NCBI RefSeq assembly: GCF_014534645.1
Contig: NZ_JACVQF010000211.1
Coordinates: 1-64,000, forward strand
Source of the DNA: Streptomyces griseicoloratus
Lineage (GTDB): Bacteria > Actinomycetota > Actinomycetes > Streptomycetales > Streptomycetaceae
DNA: 64,000 nucleotides
Direction of reading: 5' to 3'
Shown here: piece after piece, positions 8,343-16,079 of the stretch
Layout: each line of letters opens with the position of its first letter
Numbering within the stretch: the first letter of the stretch is position 1
Made by a program: the position numbers and the translations under genes
The notes under the pieces: generated by a model
What the model was told of the DNA's origin: nothing
Seen by the model: the letters and a program-made list of their open reading frames with translations, nothing else
Databases searched by the model: none

Positions 8343-10049
8343 ATGCGCATCGGACTGCTTACGGAGGGTGGCTATCCGTACGTGAGCGGTGACGCCAGGC
8401 TCTGGTGCGACCGGCTCGTGCGCGGGCTCGAGCAGCACGAGTTCGACGTCTACGCGCTCAGTCGCAGCGAGCTGCAGGAGGGCGAGGGATGGGTGCCGCT
8501 GCCGCCGCAGGTCAGTCGGGTGCGCACCGCGCCCCTGTGGGGCACCGAGGACGACGGGGTCGTGTACGGGCGGCGCGCACGCCGGCGCTTCGCCGAGTGC
8601 TACGGCGAACTCGCCACCGCCCTGAGCCGGATCTCCGCCGGTGATCCGTCCGGTGCGCCGGAGGAAGCGTCCGCCGCCGAGGCGGACCGTTTCGCCAGTG
8701 CCCTGTACGGTCTCGCCGAACTGGCCCGCGACGAGGGCGGCCTGGCGGGCGCACTCCGCTCCGAGACCGCCGTGGGCGCACTGGAACGCGCCTGTCGTGC
8801 GCCCGGAGCCCAGCGGTCCGCCCGCGAGGCCCGCGTCCCCGACCTGCTCGCCGTGGCCGCGCGCCTCGAACGCGCCCTGCGCCCCCTGTCCCTCGACTGG
8901 TACGAGGACGACGGACTCGGTGCGGTCGACCTCTGCCACGCGGCCTCCGGCGGTACGGCCGCCCTGCCGGGTCTGCTCGCCCGGCACTTCTTCGACGTAC
9001 CCCTGCTGGTGACCGAGTACGGCGTGCGGTTGCGGGCCCACTACCTGACGGCGCCCGACGCCACGCCCGCCGTACGGGCCCTGCTCGCCGCGTTCCACGG
9101 CCGGCTCGCCGCCGAGATCTACCGGCGGGCCGCCGTGATCACACCCGGCAACGCACACGCCCGCCGCTGGCAGGAGCGGTGCGGAGCCGATCGCGCCAAG
9201 CTCCGCACGGTCTACCCGGGCATGGACCCGGCCCCCTTCGCGGAGGCGGGGGAGAACCCGGGGTGTGCCGACCCCGGCACCCTCCTCTGGGTCGGCCGTG
9301 TCGAGCCCGCCAAGGACCTCGTCTCCCTGCTGCACGCGTTCGCCGAGGTCCGCAAGGAGGAGCCCGGGACGCGTCTGAGGATCGTAGGCGCCCCGTCCGG
9401 CCCCGAGGGCGCGGCCTACCTGGCCCACTGCAAGGGCCTGGCCGCGCAGCTCTTCCCCGACGAGGCCGACGGTCCGCATGCCGTCGGGGACAATCCGGTG
9501 TCCTTCGAGGACGTCGGAGGCCCGGAGCTCCCCTCCCGCGCCGACGCGTACGCCTCGGGCGCCGTGGTCGTCCTCGCCAGCGTCGTCGAGGGATTCCCGG
9601 TCGGATTGGTCGAGGCCATGTTCTGCGGTCGCGCGACGGTGTCCACGGACGTCGGAGCCGTGACCGAGGTCATCGGCGGTACGGGGCTCGTCGTGCCCCC
9701 GCGCAACCCGCGGGCGCTCGCGGAGGCGTGCGTGACCCTGCTGCGCGACCCCGAACGCCGTGAGCGGCTGGGCGCCGCCGCGCGTGCCCGCGCCTTCGAG
9801 CTGTTCACCGTCGAGCAGAACGTCGCGGCCTTCCACGGCATTTACCTGGAGATCCTGTCGCGGACACCGGTACGCCGAGTCGTCCTCGACGACGCGGGAG
9901 AGCCCCTTCCGTTCGCCGCCCCCGCCGAGGCCCACGTCCCCGGCCGCTGGACCGGCCCCGCGAGTCGTGTCGTGGCCCGGGGCGGACCCGGCTGGGCGAC
10001 GGACAACCCCGTCCGGGCCGGCCACGCCACCGAGGGAGCGGCTCGATGA
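8343..10049 (+). CDS. PelF-like GT4 glycosyltransferase (DUF3492 domain)
   Basis: 568-aa cytoplasmic retaining glycosyltransferase. The N-terminus (MRIGLLTEGGYPYVSGD, then WCDRLVRGLEQHEFDVYAL) matches the DUF3492 domain typical of PelF, the polymerase of the galactosamine-rich Pel polysaccharide. The C-terminal GT4 half has VGRVEPAKD (about residue 317), ASVVEGFPVGLVEAM (about residue 412, E-x6-E nucleotide-sugar motif) and STDVGAVTEVI. ATG 8343 is preceded by GGAG and GGGGG. Its stop overlaps the next start (ATGA at 10046-10049), so it is translationally coupled to the membrane protein. Family-level assignment is firm; donor sugar and product are inferred from context only. Confidence 0.8.
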   Translation: MRIGLLTEGGYPYVSGDARLWCDRLVRGLEQHEFDVYALSRSELQEGEGWVPLPPQVSRVRTAPLWGTEDDGVVYGRRARRRFAECYGELATALSRISAGDPSGAPEEASAAEADRFASALYGLAELARDEGGLAGALRSETAVGALERACRAPGAQRSAREARVPDLLAVAARLERALRPLSLDWYEDDGLGAVDLCHAASGGTAALPGLLARHFFDVPLLVTEYGVRLRAHYLTAPDATPAVRALLAAFHGRLAAEIYRRAAVITPGNAHARRWQERCGADRAKLRTVYPGMDPAPFAEAGENPGCADPGTLLWVGRVEPAKDLVSLLHAFAEVRKEEPGTRLRIVGAPSGPEGAAYLAHCKGLAAQLFPDEADGPHAVGDNPVSFEDVGGPELPSRADAYASGAVVVLASVVEGFPVGLVEAMFCGRATVSTDVGAVTEVIGGTGLVVPPRNPRALAEACVTLLRDPERRERLGAAARARAFELFTVEQNVAAFHGIYLEILSRTPVRRVVLDDAGEPLPFAAPAEAHVPGRWTGPASRVVARGGPGWATDNPVRAGHATEGAAR

Positions 10050-11491
10050 GCGGCCTGGGCGAACTGGACCGCCCCGCGACCCCGAACAGCCCCGGCGCCT
10101 GGGACGAGCGCTCGCGGGAGTGCCTGGACACCGGAGATCCCGGTGCCGCGACGCCCTTCGACGCGCCGGACGGCGACGGGCACCCCGGCCCGACCACGGC
10201 GGACGGCGGACTCGCGGTCGACGGGCTAGCGGCTGACGGCCGTGCGGTCGGCGGGCTTGCGGTCGGCGGGCTTGCGGTCGACGGGCTCGCGGACGGCGGA
10301 CTCGCGGTCGACGGCGACGCAGGCGCGGCCCTCGGCGGCGCGCGGGCCGACGTGAGGGCCGGCCTGAGGTCGCCCGGTGGCGCACCCGCGGGCGGCCGAC
10401 AGGCCCTCGCCGCCCGCCGGGCCGCCGGGGACCCGGTGAAGGCCCTGATGCACCGCCACCGCGAACTGTGCGAGCGGGCCGTGGACCCCCTGGAGATCGC
10501 GGCGGGCCTGGAGGCGCACGGCATCACCGACCGGACCGCCGCCCGCTTCCGCCACCGGGACGTCTTCTCCCTCGCGGAGGAGATGTACGCCCGCATCCCG
10601 CGCGACGGCGACACCGCCCCGCGACCCCCGGCCCCGGCGACACCTCCGGGCCGTGCCGCCTGGATCGTCCTCACCCTGCTGCCCGGCACGCTGTGCGCCG
10701 CCGCCGTGGCCGGACTGCGCCTGACCGACGGCCGGCCGCGCCTGGTCGCCGCCGCCCTCGGCACCCTCGCGGTGGCCCTCGCCCTGCGCGCGGCACTGCG
10801 CCGGGGCCCGCTGAGCGCCGCCACCCACACCGGTGGCATCCGGACCTGCTGGCTCGTGGGCTACGCCCTCCTCGGTGACGGACTGCTCCGCGCCGCCCTC
10901 ACCGGAGGCCCGGACGGCCTGCCCGACGGCACGGCCGGCGACCCCTGGCCCCTCACCGCAGCCCCCGTCCTGGCCCTCGCCCTGGCCTGCGCGCCCGCGG
11001 CCTGGAGCGCCCACCTGTTCGCCGCGGGCGCCCGCCGCAAACTGGCCGCCAGCCGCGGCCTGACCGACTTCTCGGCCTCCGTACGCCCCTTGTTGTTCGG
11101 CACCTTCGCCCTGTTCCTGGGCGCCCTGGCGATCCTCCTCGCCGTGACCGGCGCGGCCCTCGACGAGCCCGCCGCCTACCCCCAGGCCCTCACCCTGGGC
11201 GCCCTCCTGCTGCTCGCCCGTCTCCTCGCCGTCCACGGATTCGGCCACGCCCCGACCCTCCTCCTCACCGCCACGGCGGCGGCCGAGGCGACCGCCGTGG
11301 CCACCGTCTTCGCCGGCCGGCTCCCCGGCTGCGATCTCCTGGCCGTCCCCGTGGAAACCCTCGTCACCGCCTGGGGCCCGGCCGCCGTCCCCACCACGGC
11401 CTGCGGCATCGGGGCCCTGGTCCTCCTGTTCCACGCGGCACGACGCCTGACCACCGCCTCGGCCCACGCACCGACCGAGACCCCGACATGA
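10046..11491 (+). CDS. Polytopic membrane protein coupled to the PelF-like transferase
   Basis: 481-aa protein. Residues 1-120 are disordered and include eight copies of a five-residue repeat (A-x-G/D-G-L). A conserved helical patch follows (MHRHRELCERAVDPLEIA through VFSLAEEMYARIP), then about eight membrane segments from residue 205 to 470. In Pel systems the glycosyltransferase partners a membrane transporter (PelG, about 12 segments); this protein is shorter and I cannot show homology, so a transport role is an inference from position. ATGA overlap upstream; its own ATGA with the start of a small ORF at 11488 suggests continued coupling. Confidence 0.7.
   Translation: MSGLGELDRPATPNSPGAWDERSRECLDTGDPGAATPFDAPDGDGHPGPTTADGGLAVDGLAADGRAVGGLAVGGLAVDGLADGGLAVDGDAGAALGGARADVRAGLRSPGGAPAGGRQALAARRAAGDPVKALMHRHRELCERAVDPLEIAAGLEAHGITDRTAARFRHRDVFSLAEEMYARIPRDGDTAPRPPAPATPPGRAAWIVLTLLPGTLCAAAVAGLRLTDGRPRLVAAALGTLAVALALRAALRRGPLSAATHTGGIRTCWLVGYALLGDGLLRAALTGGPDGLPDGTAGDPWPLTAAPVLALALACAPAAWSAHLFAAGARRKLAASRGLTDFSASVRPLLFGTFALFLGALAILLAVTGAALDEPAAYPQALTLGALLLLARLLAVHGFGHAPTLLLTATAAAEATAVATVFAGRLPGCDLLAVPVETLVTAWGPAAVPTTACGIGALVLLFHAARRLTTASAHAPTETPT
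10199..10318 (+). repeat. Eight tandem 15-bp repeats inside the membrane-protein gene
   Basis: In-frame units such as GCGGTCGGCGGGCTT (two identical copies at 10244 and 10259) and variants GCGGACGGCGGACTC and GCGGTCGACGGGCTC, encoding A-D/V-G/D-G-L. A length-variable minisatellite is likely. Confidence 0.85.
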
Positions 11492-11565
11492 CCGCGCGCT
11501 CCCCGCACCCGGCCGGACGCCGGGCGCCACGCACCCAAGCACCATCCCCTGAAGGAGAACCCCTG

Positions 11566-11613
11566 ATGAGCACCTCCCGACCCGACTCCTCGGTCCCGGG
11601 AGCCGCCCGATGA
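11566..11613 (+). CDS. 15-codon leader ORF coupled to the epimerase
   Basis: A short ORF (MSTSRPDSSVPGAAR) has the best ribosome-binding site in the operon (AAGGAG, 9 nt before ATG 11566), and its TGA overlaps the epimerase ATG (ATGA at 11610-11613). The epimerase itself has no ribosome-binding site of its own, so ribosomes probably load here and re-initiate. The same frame is open back to an ATG at 11488 that overlaps the preceding stop codon, giving a 41-residue alternative. Most likely a translation-coupling peptide; a functional small protein is not excluded. Confidence 0.5.
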   Translation: MSTSRPDSSVPGAAR

Positions 11614-12659
11614 GAGTCCTGCTGATCGGAGCCAACGGCTACCTCGGCCGCTTCGTCGCCGACCGTCTGCTCGCCGACCCGGCCGTCCAGCTCACCGCTC
11701 TCGGCCGCGGCGACGACGCCGACGTCCGCTTCGACCTCGCGACCGGCAGCCCGGGAGCCCTCACCCGCTTCCTCGACGCCGTCCACCCCGGCGTCGTCGT
11801 CAACTGCGCCGGCGCCACACGAGGCGGCGCCCGTGAACTCACCCGCCACAACACCGTCGCCGTCGCCACCGTCTGCGAGGCCCTGCGCCGCAGCGCCTGC
11901 CACGCGCGTCTGGTGCAGATCGGCTGCAGCTCGGAGTACGGGCCGAGCCAGCCCGGCTCCTCCACCGCGGAGGACGCCGTGCCGCGCCCGGGCGGCCCGT
12001 ACGGCGTCAGCAAGCTCGCCGCGACGGAACTCGTCCTCGGCTCCGGCCTGGACGCCGTCGTCCTCCGTGTCTTCTCGCCCGCCGGCCCCGGCACCCCCGC
12101 AGGTTCCCCGCTGGGCCGCCTCGCCGAGGCCATGCGCCGCGCGATGCAGTCCGGCGACGGAGAACTGAGGCTCGGCGGCCTCGGCGCCCAGCGCGACTTC
12201 GTCGACGTCCGCGATGTCGCCCGAGCCGTCCACGCCGCCTCCCTCTCCGCCGCGCAGGGCGTCATCAACATCGGCTCGGGCCGCGCCGTCCGGCTCCGCG
12301 ACGCCGCCGCCACCCTCGCCCGCGTGGCCGGCTACGGCGGCGCCCTGCACGAGCTGGACACGCCGCCCGGCGCGCTGCGGCCGGCCATCGGCCACCCGCG
12401 GGCCGAAGCCGTCGGACACCGTGCCGAGGCCCTCGGTCTCCACCGCGCCGAGTCCTCCGGCCATCACCGGCCCGACCCCCTCGGACACCGCGGCGACGCC
12501 GAGCACGCGACGCCGGTCGCCTTCCCGTACCCGGACGGCTGCGGCAGCTGGCAGCAGGCCGATGTGCGCACCGCACGCGACCGGCTCGGCTGGCGGCCCC
12601 GGATCAATCTCGAAGAGTCCCTCGCCGACATCTGGATGGAGGCGGCATGCCGTATCTGA
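11610..12659 (+). CDS. NAD-dependent epimerase/dehydratase (extended SDR)
   Basis: 349-aa nucleotide-sugar-type SDR enzyme. The Rossmann start is MRVLLIGANGYLGRF (GxxGxxG), the catalytic region has GCSSEYG and YGVSK (YxxxK, about residue 132), and the conserved substrate region GAQRDFVDVRDVARA is at about residue 190. Residues 261-300 carry a His-rich imperfect repeat not expected in the fold. In context it would provide or convert the activated sugar for the PelF-like transferase, for example a UDP-HexNAc epimerase, but substrate cannot be read from sequence. It overlaps the Spherulin-4 gene by 13 nt. Confidence 0.8.
   Translation: MRVLLIGANGYLGRFVADRLLADPAVQLTALGRGDDADVRFDLATGSPGALTRFLDAVHPGVVVNCAGATRGGARELTRHNTVAVATVCEALRRSACHARLVQIGCSSEYGPSQPGSSTAEDAVPRPGGPYGVSKLAATELVLGSGLDAVVLRVFSPAGPGTPAGSPLGRLAEAMRRAMQSGDGELRLGGLGAQRDFVDVRDVARAVHAASLSAAQGVINIGSGRAVRLRDAAATLARVAGYGGALHELDTPPGALRPAIGHPRAEAVGHRAEALGLHRAESSGHHRPDPLGHRGDAEHATPVAFPYPDGCGSWQQADVRTARDRLGWRPRINLEESLADIWMEAACRI
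12390..12509 (+). repeat. Imperfect 24-bp His-rich repeat in the epimerase
   Basis: About five in-frame units of the type G-H-x-R-A-E-x-x (GHPRAEAV, GHRAEAL, GLHRAESS, GHHRPDPL, GHRGDAEH) are inserted near the C-terminus of the SDR fold. Confidence 0.6.
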
Positions 12660-13396
12660 CCGGGACCAGAGCGGGCGCTGCGAGCACCGACGTCCGCACC
12701 GGGTTCGGCGTCCCCGGCCTGGCCCACCCCCTTCTCGCCCCGGCCGAGTGGGCCACCCTCGTCGACCCGGCCACCCCCCTGCACTGGGTCGTCCTGAACG
12801 TCGCCGACGGCCCCGGCACCCAGCCCGACCCGCACTGCCTGGAGGCGGCCGGCCGGCTGCGCAACGCGGGCGTGCGCGTCCTCGGGCACCTCGACACCGC
12901 GTACGGGACGCGGTCCTTCGGCGAGCTGATCTCCGACGCGCACCGCTACATCGACTGGTACCGGGCCGACGGCTTCCTCCTGGACCGCTGCCCGTCCGGA
13001 CGGGACGCGCTTCCCGAGATCCGCCGCACGGTCAGGACCCTGCGGGTCGTCCGTGAGGAGGCCCACATCGTCCTCGGCCACGGCACCCACCCGTATCCCG
13101 GTTATGCCGACAGCGCCGACCAGTTGGTCACCTTCTCGGGTGCGTGGAGCGACTACCGCTGGTCGCAGGCCGCGGAGTGGAGCGCCGACCACCCGCCCGA
13201 GCGCTTCTGCCACTTCGTGCACGGCGTCCCGCGCGGACACCTGGAGGAGGCGCTGCGCATCGCCCGCTGGCAGGGAGCAGCGACGATCTACTTCACCGAC
13301 CGCACGGACGGCGGCGGCCGCGCCGACCCCTGGGAGACCATGCCCGGCTACTGGGACGACATTGTCTCGCGTGTCGGAACGGGTGTCTCGGAATGA
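12647..13396 (+). CDS. Spherulin-4 / GH135-like protein
   Basis: 249-aa TIM-barrel-type protein resembling the Spherulin-4 family, which includes Sph3 (GH135), a hydrolase needed for galactosaminogalactan synthesis. Family landmarks are LNVADGPG (about residue 47), VLGHLDTAYGTR (about residue 79) and the catalytic-strand segment WYRADGFLLDRCPSG (about residue 104), where the Asp would be the candidate acid. There is no signal peptide, unlike fungal Sph3, so it would act in the cytoplasm or have another role. It overlaps the epimerase by 13 nt and closes the four-gene unit. Activity is inference. Confidence 0.7.
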   Translation: MPYLTGTRAGAASTDVRTGFGVPGLAHPLLAPAEWATLVDPATPLHWVVLNVADGPGTQPDPHCLEAAGRLRNAGVRVLGHLDTAYGTRSFGELISDAHRYIDWYRADGFLLDRCPSGRDALPEIRRTVRTLRVVREEAHIVLGHGTHPYPGYADSADQLVTFSGAWSDYRWSQAAEWSADHPPERFCHFVHGVPRGHLEEALRIARWQGAATIYFTDRTDGGGRADPWETMPGYWDDIVSRVGTGVSE

Positions 13397-13459
13397 AAAA
13401 GGCCGTGGCAGTGTTGCAGGGAGAACAACCGTAATGATTGACCGACCAACGGAGTCCCC

Positions 13460-14638
13460 GTGTCGCTGCCACCCCTGGTCGAGCCGGCCCCCGAGCTCAC
13501 CGTAGACGAGGTCCGCAGGTACTCCCGCCACCTGATCATCCCCGACGTGGGGATGGACGGGCAGAAGCGGCTGAAGAACGCCAAGGTGCTCGCCGTGGGC
13601 GCGGGCGGCCTCGGCTCGCCGACCCTGATGTACCTGGCGGCAGCCGGTGTCGGCACCCTCGGCATCGTGGAGTTCGACGAGGTCGACGAGTCGAACCTGC
13701 AGCGCCAGGTCATCCACAGCCAGTCCGACGTCGGCCGCTCCAAGGCCGAGTCCGCCCGTGACACCATCAAGGGCATCAACCCGTACGTGAACGTGGTCCT
13801 TCACGAGGAGCGGCTCGAAGCCGACAACGTGATGGACATCTTCAGCCAGTACGACCTGATCGTCGACGGCACGGACAACTTCGCGACCCGCTACCTGGTC
13901 AACGACGCCTGCGTGCTGCTGAACAAGCCCTACGTCTGGGGCTCGATCTACCGCTTCGACGGCCAGGCGTCCGTCTTCTGGTCCGAGCACGGCCCCTGCT
14001 ACCGCTGCCTCTACCCGGAGCCCCCGCCCCCCGGCATGGTCCCCTCCTGCGCCGAGGGCGGCGTCCTGGGCGTGCTGTGCGCGTCCATCGGCTCCATCCA
14101 GACCAACGAGGCCATCAAGCTCCTCGCGGGCATCGGCGAGCCGCTGGTCGGCCGCCTGATGATCTACGACGCCCTGGAGATGCAGTACCGCCAGGTCAAG
14201 GTCCGCAAGGACCCCAACTGCGCGGTCTGCGGCGAGAACCCGACCGTCACCGAGCTCATCGACTACGAGGCCTTCTGCGGCGTCGTCTCCGAGGAGGCCC
14301 AGGCGGCGGCGGCCGACTCCACGATCACTCCCAAGCAGCTCAAGGAGTGGATCGACGACGGTGAGAACATCGAGCTCATCGACGTCCGCGAGCCGAACGA
14401 GTTCGAGATCGTCTCCATCCCGGGCGCCCGGCTGATCCCGAAGAACGAGTTCCTCATGGGCAGCGCCCTGGAGAACCTCCCGCAGGACAAGAAGATCGTC
14501 TTGAACTGCAAGACGGGTGTCCGCAGTGCGGAAGTGCTGGCGGTCCTGAAGTCCGCCGGCTTCGCGGACGCCGTCCACGTCGGCGGCGGCGTGATCGGCT
14601 GGGTCAACCAGATCGAGCCGGAGAAGCCGGTCTACTGA
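13460..14638 (+). CDS. moeZ: Adenylyltransferase/sulfurtransferase MoeZ
   Basis: 392-aa two-domain protein that adenylates and thiolates the C-terminus of ubiquitin-like sulfur carriers (MoaD, ThiS, CysO type), supplying sulfur to molybdopterin and other pathways. The N-terminal E1-like domain has the nucleotide motif GAGGLGSP (about residue 50), SNLQRQ, and zinc-binding CYRC (about residue 178) and CAVC (about residue 255). The C-terminal rhodanese domain has the active-site loop NCKTGVRS, with the sulfur-carrying Cys at about residue 350. GTG 13460 has GGAG 5 nt upstream. A terminator follows. moaE is 34 kb downstream in this window. Confidence 0.95.
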   Translation: MSLPPLVEPAPELTVDEVRRYSRHLIIPDVGMDGQKRLKNAKVLAVGAGGLGSPTLMYLAAAGVGTLGIVEFDEVDESNLQRQVIHSQSDVGRSKAESARDTIKGINPYVNVVLHEERLEADNVMDIFSQYDLIVDGTDNFATRYLVNDACVLLNKPYVWGSIYRFDGQASVFWSEHGPCYRCLYPEPPPPGMVPSCAEGGVLGVLCASIGSIQTNEAIKLLAGIGEPLVGRLMIYDALEMQYRQVKVRKDPNCAVCGENPTVTELIDYEAFCGVVSEEAQAAAADSTITPKQLKEWIDDGENIELIDVREPNEFEIVSIPGARLIPKNEFLMGSALENLPQDKKIVLNCKTGVRSAEVLAVLKSAGFADAVHVGGGVIGWVNQIEPEKPVY

Positions 14639-14670
14639 TCACCAGTCCGGCTGACCAGCGAGACTGACGA

Positions 14671-14706
14671 AGCCCACGGCCCTGACCAGCTCAGATGCCG
14701 TGGGCT
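14671..14706 (+). terminator. Intrinsic terminator after moeZ
   Basis: 10-bp stem AGCCCACGGC / GCCGTGGGCT with a 16-nt loop, followed by TCTGTCGTT, 33 nt past the moeZ stop. Confidence 0.7.
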
Positions 14707-14835
14707 TCTGTCGTTGCCGGTCGGTTGGCGTTCCGGTGACCTTGTGCCTGGCTGATCAGGACGCCCACAGCGGAGAGAACAAACCCGCACACGAAGGTCC
14801 GCGGCACCGCTGATGCGGACGTCTCGGGCCGAATC

Positions 14836-14841
14836 TAGACT
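14836..14841 (+). promoter_or_regulatory. Candidate -10 (TAGACT) of the bL37 gene
   Basis: TAGACT about 42 nt before the bL37 ATG, giving a leader of roughly 35 nt that contains GGGAG. The -35 is weak (TGCGGA-like). Confidence 0.4.
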
Positions 14842-14882
14842 GGCGAACGCATGAAAGGCCCCGAATTAGGGAGATGTGCACC

Positions 14883-14957
14883 ATGTCCAAGCGAGGGAAC
14901 AAGCGACGCGGCCGTAAGAAGAAGAAGGCCAACCACGGCAAGCGCCCCAACGCCTGA
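14883..14957 (+). CDS. Ribosomal protein bL37 (24 aa)
   Basis: A 24-residue, extremely basic ORF starting MSKRGNKRRG and ending KKANHGKRPNA. The C-terminal ANHGKRPN motif matches the actinobacterial large-subunit protein bL37 first seen in mycobacterial ribosome structures (recalled, not searched). The ATG is preceded by GGGAG 8 nt upstream, and a plausible TAGACT -10 lies further up. It is short enough that many gene finders drop it. It sits alone between the moeZ terminator and the accessory islet. Confidence 0.85.
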   Translation: MSKRGNKRRGRKKKKANHGKRPNA

Positions 14958-15063
14958 CCAACCGAGCAGACGGCCGAGGGGTCCCGTGTCTTCGCCGCCC
15001 GGACTGAGGCGCAGGAGCTCTTGAAGCCTGGGCGCTTTTCCAGAGTTGGGCGGCGGGAGCTGA

Positions 15064-15792
15064 TCAGCTCTCTGCTCCCGATTCTCCCGCGGGGCCGGCA
15101 TCCTGGGCGAGGTAGCGCAGGGCGCGCATCACCGTGTCCGCCTCCTCGCCGTGCAATTCCCGGCTGGGTCCCCCGAGGGCGGCACCCCGGGCGGCGATGT
15201 CGCGCAGGGCCCGCAGCGTGGTGTCCGCCTCCTCGACCTGCAGTTGCCGGCTGGGCCCCGCCGCCTGGAGATCGCTTCCCATGGCAACGGAGATCGCTTC
15301 CCGGGCCGGGAGGAAAGCGATCGGGGCCGAGTACGTGGCCAGGTCGTTCACGCGGACCAGGCGCAGCTCGCTGGGTTCTGTCTCGAAGCCGGACAGGACC
15401 ACTTCGGTGTTCTCGACGCGGCCCCGGGCGACCCAGTAAGGGGTGCTGCTGTTCCGCCAGAGTTCGAACGTCACGGGCTTCCCCTCTGCGGTGATGGTGA
15501 TGGGTTCGGAGACCGGCAGACTGGCCGGAAGTCCCTCACCGGGGTGGCAGTAGTCCTCCAGAGCGTCCTCCAGGGCCTCGCTGGCCTTTGCATTGCCGGA
15601 GGAGGCGCTGAAAACCATGACGTGCTCGACCTGTGGATCATAGGACGCAGAGCCGAACCACAGACACACATGAATGTCGCCGGTGACTTGGTTGTCGCCG
15701 CCCCCCATGAACTGCCGTGATTCCGGCCAGTCGGCATCAACGGCGACGACCCTGAAGCCATCTGGCGATACAGGGGTGCCTTGATCGTCCAT
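15064..15792 (-). CDS. Unknown protein with internal C-terminal duplication
   Basis: 242-aa protein that I do not recognise. It has no signal peptide or membrane segment. Near the C-terminus a unit is duplicated: PSRQLQVEEADTTLRALRDI and PSRELHGEEADTVMRALRYL, 29 residues apart. I start at ATG 15792 because AAGGAG lies 5 nt upstream. The frame is open back to an ATG at 16083 that overlaps the NUDIX stop (ATGA), which would give 339 aa. The extra 97 residues start like a real coding sequence (MSREEAIRLVQRLTDA) but lose codon bias after about 40 residues, so they may be a remnant fused in frame. Part of a small accessory islet. Confidence 0.6.
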   Translation of the reverse strand: MDDQGTPVSPDGFRVVAVDADWPESRQFMGGGDNQVTGDIHVCLWFGSASYDPQVEHVMVFSASSGNAKASEALEDALEDYCHPGEGLPASLPVSEPITITAEGKPVTFELWRNSSTPYWVARGRVENTEVVLSGFETEPSELRLVRVNDLATYSAPIAFLPAREAISVAMGSDLQAAGPSRQLQVEEADTTLRALRDIAARGAALGGPSRELHGEEADTVMRALRYLAQDAGPAGESGAES

Positions 15793-16079
15793 GGGATCTC
15801 CTTGTGCTCGTCCGTGATCAGGCATCGTGCCATGCACGAGACCGGGGCCAACGGGTTGGGCCTGGGCCGGTCGGTGCACCACCACTCTCACGGGACCGGT
15901 CTCACCAGGGTCTGACAGCGGAGCGCATGGGGCGCCTCTTTGTCTCGCGGCAAGAAATGCCCCATCTTGCCGCGACGCCAACTCTGCGAGGAAACCAGCG
16001 GGGTTGTGGGGGCGCTGCCCTGGGGCCGCGTAGGTGGCGTCTGTGAGCCGCTGCACGAGACGGATGGCTTCCTCGCGGC

